DNA of 64,000 nt, from the NCBI RefSeq assembly GCF_009883795.1, contig NZ_CP033868.1:555501-619500 (forward strand), given 5' to 3'. Under the pieces are notes generated by a model that was not told the DNA's origin, made no database searches, and was given only the letters and a program-made list of their open reading frames with translations. A program made the position numbers and the translations under genes. The DNA comes from Coxiella endosymbiont of Amblyomma sculptum. GTDB lineage: Bacteria > Pseudomonadota > Gammaproteobacteria > Coxiellales > Coxiellaceae. Shown here piece after piece: positions 58,382-64,000 of this stretch; within the stretch, counting starts at the first letter, position 1, and each line of letters begins with the position of its first letter.

Positions 58382-59328
58382 AAAGACAGAGAATTAGACG
58401 TCTCTTTAATTTCTTATTGGGAGTTCTCCTCGTATTTCTGTATACAATTCTTTCTTTTGCTTTGGGAACATTTGCGCTTATTTTTGGTTTCCTATCTCGG
58501 GTCGTATTAGTGAAATCTTGGTATCGCAGATTGATGAAAATCGCTCTATTTTTTCCTGTTTTGTGGTCTGTCATTTCTGGAAAATTCCTGGAATTACGAA
58601 ATCTTCGTTGGAAGACTATAGGCGAATGTCGTCTTTCTTCTCGTCAGTGGTATCTTTTAATTAGTAATCATCAAACTTGGCTTGATATTTTGGTTCTCGG
58701 TCGTGTATTTGGTTGTAAAGTCCCTGTGATCAAGTTTTTTATGAAGCGAGAATTATTATGGAAATTGCCCATACTTGGTTTGAGTTGTTGGTTTTTAGAA
58801 TATCCTTTCTTATATCGTTATTCTCACCGAAAAATTCGGAATCAACCGAAATTGAGAAAGTATGATGTTGAAGCTGTAAAAAAAGCATGTAAGAAATTTG
58901 AAGAATTTCCTACAACGGTAGTAAATTTTGTGGAAGGCACCCGTTTTAAGGTAGTCAAAAAAAGCCCTTTTTCTCCTTATGTACATTTGTTAAATCCAAA
59001 AGCAGGAGGAATTGCTGTTGTTATAAAAGAACTAAATCGAAAATTGAGTGGAATTTTGAATGTAACCATTCACTACTCCCACAATGTGCATCAAACCACT
59101 GATTCTAGAACTGTTACTTTTTGGAAATATTTTTGTGGAGAGTTCTCTGCTATTACTGTATATTACGAGTTGCTACCTATAACCACTAGTCTTGTTGGAG
59201 ATTACTATACAAACCGTGATTTTCGCCGTTCTTTTCAGCAGTGGCTGAATTCAATCTGGAAACGTAAGGATTTGTTATTGGATAAACTAGATCGGCACCC
59301 CGTGTCGCCGTATAAATCAACTGAATAA
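58366..59328 (+). CDS. YihG-like lysophospholipid acyltransferase
   Basis: Membrane acyltransferase of the PlsC/LPLAT family, probably moving acyl groups onto lysophospholipids. 320 residues: hydrophobic N-terminus (FNFLLGVLLVFLYTILSFAL), the catalytic HX4D as NHQTWLD, KRELLWKLP and the EGTR motif in NFVEGTRF. The layout with a long C-terminal part matches YihG. TTG 58366 is the start because TAGGAGA lies seven bases before it inside the uvrD end; no ATG is near. The overlap with uvrD points to a deletion that joined the two genes. Confidence 0.9.
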   Translation: MSGFIKRQRIRRLFNFLLGVLLVFLYTILSFALGTFALIFGFLSRVVLVKSWYRRLMKIALFFPVLWSVISGKFLELRNLRWKTIGECRLSSRQWYLLISNHQTWLDILVLGRVFGCKVPVIKFFMKRELLWKLPILGLSCWFLEYPFLYRYSHRKIRNQPKLRKYDVEAVKKACKKFEEFPTTVVNFVEGTRFKVVKKSPFSPYVHLLNPKAGGIAVVIKELNRKLSGILNVTIHYSHNVHQTTDSRTVTFWKYFCGEFSAITVYYELLPITTSLVGDYYTNRDFRRSFQQWLNSIWKRKDLLLDKLDRHPVSPYKSTE

Positions 59329-59413
59329 GGACAATGAAAAAGCGCAACGATCGTTTTTGAACATTTCTCCAGAGCGAAAAAATTTCGAAATTCTCAACAG
59401 AGAGAAAGGGTGA

Positions 59414-59442
59414 TTGTGTGTTTTGTCAAAGAAGTCTAAATA
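59414..59442 (+). promoter_or_regulatory. Promoter for aroD
   Basis: TTGTGT, 17-base spacer, TAAATA; about 25 bases before the aroD ATG. Confidence 0.4.
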
Positions 59443-59466
59443 GTCCTCACTAACACTACAAAACAA

Positions 59467-60153
59467 ATGAATGATGAAAATGTGGTGTGCATCTCAGTAG
59501 TTGGAAGGACTCTCGAATCTTTTTTACTACAACTTAAAAAATCTCAAGAATTATCAAATTTTGTAGAATTGCGCGTAGATTGGATTCAGAATATAAATGT
59601 TATGAAACTCAATGCTATCGCAAGAAACACCAATAAAAAATCTATCTTATGCTGTCGTTCTAGATCGGAAGGAGGAAATTTCAAAGGTACTTTCGAGAAG
59701 AAAAACGAAATTTTGCAAATGGGAAATACACTCGGATTCGATTATTTGGACATTGATCTTGTTACGGCAAATAGAATCACCATTCATAATAAAAAATCTA
59801 AATTTATCCTTTCTTATCATAATTTTGTGGAAACTCCAGATCTAAAGAATCTTGAAATGATCATGATGCATATGCGGAATTTTAATCCAGATGTTTTAAA
59901 AATTTCGGTTATGATAAACAGTCAAATTGATGTGAAGATTCTATTTCAGTTACTACTTAATAAGAGAAAAGATGAAAATGTCATTGTATTAGGAATGGGG
60001 AAAAAAGGCAGGATAGTTCGATTATTAGCTCCATTGTTTGGAGGATATTTGACTTTTTCCTCTCTTGAAGAGGAAACACAATCAGCACCTGGACAGATTC
60101 CCTATCGAATGATGAAGAAGTTTTATAGAAATCTTAAAAAGATTTTACACTAA
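59467..60153 (+). CDS. aroD: 3-Dehydroquinate dehydratase, type I
   Basis: Third step of the shikimate pathway by a Schiff-base mechanism. 228 residues, a little short (E. coli 252). VELRVDWIQ near the start, CRSRSEGGNFKG, the catalytic histidine in LSYHNFVETP, the lysine in DVLKISVM and the closing SAPGQIPYR loop are all present. No clear ribosome site before ATG 59467. A 14-base tandem duplication spans the stop codon (see repeat). Confidence 0.94.
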   Translation: MNDENVVCISVVGRTLESFLLQLKKSQELSNFVELRVDWIQNINVMKLNAIARNTNKKSILCCRSRSEGGNFKGTFEKKNEILQMGNTLGFDYLDIDLVTANRITIHNKKSKFILSYHNFVETPDLKNLEMIMMHMRNFNPDVLKISVMINSQIDVKILFQLLLNKRKDENVIVLGMGKKGRIVRLLAPLFGGYLTFSSLEEETQSAPGQIPYRMMKKFYRNLKKILH

Positions 60154-60165
60154 AGATTTTACACT
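60138..60165. repeat. 14-bp tandem duplication over the aroD stop
   Basis: AAAGATTTTACACT twice in a row (60138-60151, 60152-60165). It creates the present stop codon; with a single copy the frame would end two codons later, so it does not harm the protein. Confidence 0.95.
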
Positions 60166-60249
60166 TCTGAAAATTTCTCTGCTTTCTGTCTATTCTAGTC
60201 TACCAATTTCTTGTATACTAAAACTCCCGATTTTGCAAGAGTGTTTTCT

Positions 60250-60591
60250 GTGTATAAGTTTTCTTTTTACGTTCCAATAGATCATTTAGAACCGATCAAA
60301 ACTGCTTTATTCAAAGCTGGGGCTGGCCGGTTAAGCAATTATGATTGCTGTGCATGGCAAACTTTAGGAACAGGACAGTATCGCCCTCTGAGTTCTAGTC
60401 AACCTTACGTAGGTACTCATGATCGAATCGAAATTGTTGAAGAATATTTAGTAGAAATGGTTTGCGAAGATCAATACATACAAAATGTAGTGAAAGAGTT
60501 ATTGCGCGTTCATCCATACGAGATTCCATCTTATGCAGTATGGAAAATAGATCTTTGTATGAAAAGAAATAAAGAAGGAGACAGTAATTAA
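60250..60591 (+). CDS. Stand-alone NIF3-insert / PII-like protein (COG3323)
   Basis: 113 residues of the small family that equals the inserted domain of some NIF3/YqfO proteins, a ferredoxin-like, CutA/PII-like fold. Marks: KFSFYVPIDHLEPIKTAL, then GAGRLSNYDCCAWQTLGTG, YRPL and the C-terminal RVHPYEIPSYAVW. GTG 60250 is chosen since relatives begin MYKFxFxVP and AAGAG lies upstream; an in-frame start at 60211 would add 13 unrelated residues. Function unknown, perhaps metal or nucleotide sensing. Ends just before a strong terminator. Confidence 0.85.
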   Translation: MYKFSFYVPIDHLEPIKTALFKAGAGRLSNYDCCAWQTLGTGQYRPLSSSQPYVGTHDRIEIVEEYLVEMVCEDQYIQNVVKELLRVHPYEIPSYAVWKIDLCMKRNKEGDSN

Positions 60592-60616
60592 TAATTATTG
60601 ATGTTTTTTCAAAGAG

Positions 60617-60645
60617 CAGGGTTCCGATGAGCCGCTGGTTTTTTT
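60617..60645 (+). terminator. Intrinsic terminator after the COG3323 gene
   Basis: CAGGGTTC, loop CGAT, GAGCCGCTG with one bulged G, then GGTTTTTTT. Eight pairs and a seven-base T-run: the best intrinsic terminator in the window, 25 bases after the stop. It shields rho, which converges. Confidence 0.7.
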
Positions 60646-60668
60646 ATCCTCTCTTCTTATTCTCTCTC

Positions 60669-61925
60669 TTATCCTTTCATTGAATCGAAGAAATCGTTGT
60701 TTGTTTTTGTCAATTTTAATCGATCAATTAAAAATTCGCTTGCCGCCACCTCGTCCATAGGTTGAAGAATCTTGCGAAGAATCCATACTTTTTGTAAAAT
60801 ATCCTGTCTCATCATCAATTCTTCTCTTCGCGTTCCAGATCGATTGATATTAATAGCAGGAAACGTTCGTTTCTCAGCAATTCTACGATCCAAATGAATC
60901 TCCATATTACCTGTCCCTTTGAACTCCTCATAAATCACATCATCCATTTTAGATCCAGTCTCAATTAAAGTAGTTGCGATAATCGTTAAGCTGCCACACT
61001 CTTCAATATTACGTGCAGCTCCAAAAAAACGCTTAGGTCTTTGCAGCGCGTTTGCATCTACACCACCAGTTAAGACTTTTCCTGAAGCTGGAATCACAGT
61101 ATTGTAAGCGCGCGCTAAACGAGTGATAGAATCAAGCAAAATAACAACATCTTTTTTATGCTCTACAAGTCGTTTTGCTTTCTCAATGACCATTTCTGCT
61201 ACTTGTACATGACGTGAAGCAGGTTCGTCAAAAGTACTAGCTACAACTTCTCCTTTTACAGAACGATCCATTTCCGTCACTTCTTCTGGACGTTCATCAA
61301 TCAACAATACAATTAGCATGCATTCAGGATGACTACCGGTGATAGAATGGGCAATATTTTGTAACATCATTGTTTTTCCAGCTTTAGGAGGTGATACAAT
61401 CAAACCTCGTTGTCCTTTTCCAATAGGTGCAACTAAGTCAATAATTCGAGCGGTAATGTCTTCTGTACTGCCATTTCCCATTTCCATTTGAATTTGTTCA
61501 TCTGGAAAAAGCGGTGTGAGATTCTCAAAAAGAATCTTTCCTTTAGAAGCTTCGGGTTTTTCCAAATTAATTTCGTTAACTTGTAATAAAGCAAAATAAC
61601 GTTCTCCCTCTTTAGGAGGGCGAATTTTCCCAGAAACAGTATCCCCAGTACGCAAATTGAATCTTCGAATTTGACTAGGAGAAACATAGATATCATCAGG
61701 ACCGGCTAAATAAGAACTATCGGAGGAACGTAAAAATCCAAAACCATCTTGGAGAATTTCCAAAACACCGTTTCCAAAAATATCCTCTCCTTTTTTAGCA
61801 TGTGATTTTAAGACCGCAAAAATAATGTCTTGTTTTCGAGAACGCGATACATGCTCTAAACTCATCAATTGGGCAATTTTCATTAATTCTGGAACTGATT
61901 TTTGTTTAAGCTCAGTTAAGTTCAT
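60669..61925 (-). CDS. rho: Transcription termination factor Rho
   Basis: Hexameric RNA-dependent helicase that ends transcription. 418 residues, near-identical in plan to E. coli Rho: MNLTELKQ, the RNA-binding [21 protein letters not shown]-loop [27 protein letters not shown], and the Q/R loops ([19 protein letters not shown]). ATG 61925 is preferred over GTG 61940 by comparison with the family. The 209-base spacer after trxA is the usual place of a rho leader; a small hairpin is at 62057-62073. Confidence 0.98.
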   Translation of the reverse strand: MNLTELKQKSVPELMKIAQLMSLEHVSRSRKQDIIFAVLKSHAKKGEDIFGNGVLEILQDGFGFLRSSDSSYLAGPDDIYVSPSQIRRFNLRTGDTVSGKIRPPKEGERYFALLQVNEINLEKPEASKGKILFENLTPLFPDEQIQMEMGNGSTEDITARIIDLVAPIGKGQRGLIVSPPKAGKTMMLQNIAHSITGSHPECMLIVLLIDERPEEVTEMDRSVKGEVVASTFDEPASRHVQVAEMVIEKAKRLVEHKKDVVILLDSITRLARAYNTVIPASGKVLTGGVDANALQRPKRFFGAARNIEECGSLTIIATTLIETGSKMDDVIYEEFKGTGNMEIHLDRRIAEKRTFPAININRSGTRREELMMRQDILQKVWILRKILQPMDEVAASEFLIDRLKLTKTNNDFFDSMKG

Positions 61926-62056
61926 AAATTGCGATGACACCTCATTTAGTTATTGTAAAGCAGAAAAACCAACTCAAGAATTTGGGCTGTTTCGAATAAA
62001 AATAAGTAATTAATTCCTCTTAATATAGCCCCATTCTACTCCCCAAAATCAAAGTT

Positions 62057-62073
62057 TCAGAAGCCTCTTCTGA
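62057..62073 (-). terminator. Hairpin between trxA and rho
   Basis: TCAGAAG, three-base loop, CTTCTGA: seven perfect pairs, 77 bases after the trxA stop on the minus strand. The following AACTTTGATTTT is only a weak U-run, so it may be an attenuator in the rho leader rather than a full terminator. Confidence 0.35.
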
Positions 62074-62149
62074 GGAATTTTTCCTAGAGATTTATAACAA
62101 GGTTGTGTAGAACTCCATCATGATCTTACATACCAAAAAAGGTTTTGGT

Positions 62150-62488
62150 CTATTGAGAATAATACAAGTTCTCGTTCAAAAAAGAAACTAACTGCGATTT
62201 GTTCAGTACACCTACTTTTCTGGCAATTACATCTCCATTTCGAAAGATTAAAAGACTAGGTATTCCTCTTATTCCATATCTATCTGGAATTTTAGTATTA
62301 TCATCTACGTTCATCTTAAATACCTTAACACGACCATCATATTCTTCAGCTGTTTCTTCTAAAATTGGAGCAACTACTCTACACGGTTGACACCAATCGG
62401 CCCAAAAATCGATAAGAACAGAACCGTCCGATTCAAGTACATCTTTCTCGAAATTCTCATCAGATGTAGAGTATACATATTTACTCAT
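62150..62488 (-). CDS. trxA: Thioredoxin with CQPC active site
   Basis: Thiol-disulfide reductant of the cytosol. 112 residues with the full thioredoxin fold: VLIDFWADWCQPC at residues 24-36, the partner aspartate in that strand, and the cis-proline loop GIPSLLIF. The active site reads C33-Q-P-C36 where C-G-P-C is nearly universal; the change is clear in the DNA (TGT CAA CCG TGT). AAGGGGAT precedes ATG 62488 by about eight bases. trxA-rho order is conserved in gammaproteobacteria. Confidence 0.95.
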   Translation of the reverse strand: MSKYVYSTSDENFEKDVLESDGSVLIDFWADWCQPCRVVAPILEETAEEYDGRVKVFKMNVDDNTKIPDRYGIRGIPSLLIFRNGDVIARKVGVLNKSQLVSFLNENLYYSQ

Positions 62489-62715
62489 ATATTATCCCCT
62501 TCGCTATAGCTTAACAAACTATTCAAACTCCTTTACAATCTTCCTAAACACCACAATAAACACCTCAAGAAATTATTGAGATTAATTACAAAAAATCAAC
62601 AGAGAATTTCTGTTTCCACAAATATAATCAAAGATACAAATCATCTTCCTGTTTTGAATTGGAAAGAAAAAACGGGGCGATCCGCTAGAAATCAAAAATA
62701 GACTCAGAAACACTT

Positions 62716-63396
62716 TCAATTTCGTAGACCAAAAACACCCGTACCGATACGCAACATCGTGCTACCTGCTGCGATAGCCGCTCGGAAATCATGTGTCATT
62801 CCCATCGATAACGTATCCAATACAATACCTTTTTTTGCTAACTGTTTTTGGGTATTTTTTATTTTTTCAAATTCGTGTTTCTGTGCACTAAAATCTCCCA
62901 CATAAGCCGGAATAGCCATTATACCACGCAGTCGCAATCTCTCGAAATTGTTTATTTCGGCAGCGAATTTTGGTAAGTCAGTAAGATTAATACCACTCTT
63001 GTTTTTTTCGTTACTGAGATTAACTTGGATACAAATGTTTAGAGGAGACAACTCTGACATTCGATATTTATTCAATTGTTCCGCGATTTTTAATCGAGAA
63101 ACACTGTGTACCCACGAAAAGTGGGAAGCAATAGTACGAGTTTTGTTAGATTGAATTGACCCGATAAAATGCCACTCTAGATGGTAATTGTGTAGGTCAC
63201 GCATCTTAGGTAAAGCTTCCTGAACGTAATTTTCACCGAAACTTGTTTGTCCTTCAAAAATTGCTGTTTTTAATTTATCAGTGGCTTGCGATTTGCTAAC
63301 AGCTAATAGAATGATAGAGTTTGGTTTCCGCCCATATTGTCTTTCTGCTGCACGAATCTCTTTTCTGATGTTCTTAATATTTGTAGATACAGTCAT
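62716..63396 (-). CDS. yggS: PLP homeostasis protein YggS
   Basis: Cofactor-binding protein that keeps pyridoxal phosphate levels balanced. 226 residues; PLP lysine in ILLAVSKSQATDK, FGENYVQEALPK, WHFIGSIQSNK and the end SMGMTHDFRAAIAAGST followed by RIGTGVFG. ATG 63396 is preferred: it lies five bases after the pckA stop and gives the usual N-terminus, while an upstream in-frame start (63420) would overlap pckA. Confidence 0.94.
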   Translation of the reverse strand: MTVSTNIKNIRKEIRAAERQYGRKPNSIILLAVSKSQATDKLKTAIFEGQTSFGENYVQEALPKMRDLHNYHLEWHFIGSIQSNKTRTIASHFSWVHSVSRLKIAEQLNKYRMSELSPLNICIQVNLSNEKNKSGINLTDLPKFAAEINNFERLRLRGIMAIPAYVGDFSAQKHEFEKIKNTQKQLAKKGIVLDTLSMGMTHDFRAAIAAGSTMLRIGTGVFGLRN

Positions 63397-63400
63397 TTTT

Positions 63401-64000
63401 CTAGCTACATATCTCACCAATTATAGGCCCCGATTGTTGAACAGCATCCGTTACTTGAAACTTAAGAAAGTTTTCTTGAAATTTTTTGATTAGTGCGAGA
63501 GCTTTTACATCGTACGCTTTGACATCCGCCCAAGTTTGCCGAGGATGCAAGATCTTATCTTCTATTCCCGGGATCGATTTAGGAATCGCTAAATTAAATC
63601 CTCTCAAATTTTCTGTAGGCTGGTTTTTTACTTTCCCTGCAAGTATGGAATTAATAATAGAACGAGTTACGGAAATTGGAAATCGGGCGCCTCCTTCTGC
63701 ATAAGAACCCCCTGTCCAACCTGTATTAACAAGATATACTTGACATTTTGTTTCTTCAAGACGTTTTACAAGCAATTCTGCGTATACTATAGGAGGACGG
63801 GGAAAAAATGGCTCTCCAAAGCAAGTACTAAAGATAGGTTTCACTTCTTTCACTTCTGTAGTACTTTTAATTTCTGTACCACCTATTAGAGCTGTGTAGC
63901 CGCTTAAAAAATAATATACAGACTGTTCTTTCGTAAGTAGAGAAACGGCAGGTAAGATACCATACAAATCACAGGTTAAAAAGACTACTGCACTGGGCGG
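63401..64000 (-). CDS. pckA: Phosphoenolpyruvate carboxykinase (ATP), 5' part beyond window
   Basis: Turns oxaloacetate to PEP for gluconeogenesis. The frame is open from base 64000 to the stop at 63401, giving the C-terminal 199 residues of about 520-540. Marks: [47 protein letters not shown] with [12 protein letters not shown]. Its presence beside mdh fits growth on amino acids with upward flow of carbon. yggS follows on the same strand after four bases. Confidence 0.95.
   Translation of the reverse strand, partial: PPSAVVFLTCDLYGILPAVSLLTKEQSVYYFLSGYTALIGGTEIKSTTEVKEVKPIFSTCFGEPFFPRPPIVYAELLVKRLEETKCQVYLVNTGWTGGSYAEGGARFPISVTRSIINSILAGKVKNQPTENLRGFNLAIPKSIPGIEDKILHPRQTWADVKAYDVKALALIKKFQENFLKFQVTDAVQQSGPIIGEICS

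Noticed and set aside
61941-62149. rhoL leader peptide before rho
   Set aside because: The spacer is the right size, but no short frame with a ribosome site was seen; only a weak hairpin.

Overview
The window is an AT-rich, gene-dense piece of a gammaproteobacterial chromosome, most likely from the Coxiella lineage of Legionellales and probably a host-restricted, Coxiella-like endosymbiont. The placement is an inference. It rests on protein similarity as I recall it, on a small membrane protein of the family named after a Coxiella locus (CBU_0592), and on gene neighbourhoods of gammaproteobacterial type from which members are missing. Reduction shows as house-keeping clusters with single genes cut out, gene stubs, and several spacers of 200-700 bases without a recognisable gene. 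No insertion sequence, prophage, CRISPR array, rRNA operon or origin was seen.

Layout. Bases 1-8734, mostly minus strand: malate dehydrogenase (cut by the window edge), NudE, a CBU_0592-type membrane protein, a DUF2797 protein, a [2Fe-2S] ferredoxin, quinolinate synthase NadA, a very large NfnB-NfnA-like flavoprotein fusion, and monothiol glutaredoxin. Bases 8996-22464, plus strand: 7Fe ferredoxin, amino acid permease, then a reduced miaB-ybeY-leuS-holA-nadD-mrdA-mrdB-mltB cluster. Bases 22559-38265: htpX-lemA, ligA, a POT peptide transporter, pyrF, the rpsA-cmk-aroA-serC-gyrA block, an aspartate aminotransferase and tRNA-Asn. Bases 38535-49437, minus strand: recJ, tatD, holB, tmk, mltG and the complete fatty-acid block fabF-acpP-fabG-fabD-fabH-plsX-rpmF. 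Bases 50221-64000: rne, metK-ahcY, trpS, a shortened uvrD, a YihG-like acyltransferase, aroD, a PII-like COG3323 protein, rho, trxA, yggS and the end of pckA.

The genes cover replication and repair (gyrA, ligA, holA, holB, recJ, uvrD), RNA handling (rne, rho, rpsA, miaB, ybeY), type II fatty-acid and phospholipid synthesis, wall elongation and remodelling (mrdA, mrdB, mltB, mltG), and cofactor or aromatic precursors (nadA, nadD, aroA, aroD, serC, pyrF). They also cover the SAM cycle (metK, ahcY), gluconeogenic metabolism (mdh, pckA) and nutrient import (APC and POT carriers).

I found no clearly new multi-gene system. The items most worth a second look are the 1187-residue Nfn-like fusion inside a run of iron-sulfur genes, a perfect 32-bp palindrome between gyrA and the aminotransferase gene, the uvrD that ends inside its C-terminal domain and overlaps the next gene, the deletion scars in conserved clusters, and a recurring extended -10 promoter pattern with poor -35 boxes.
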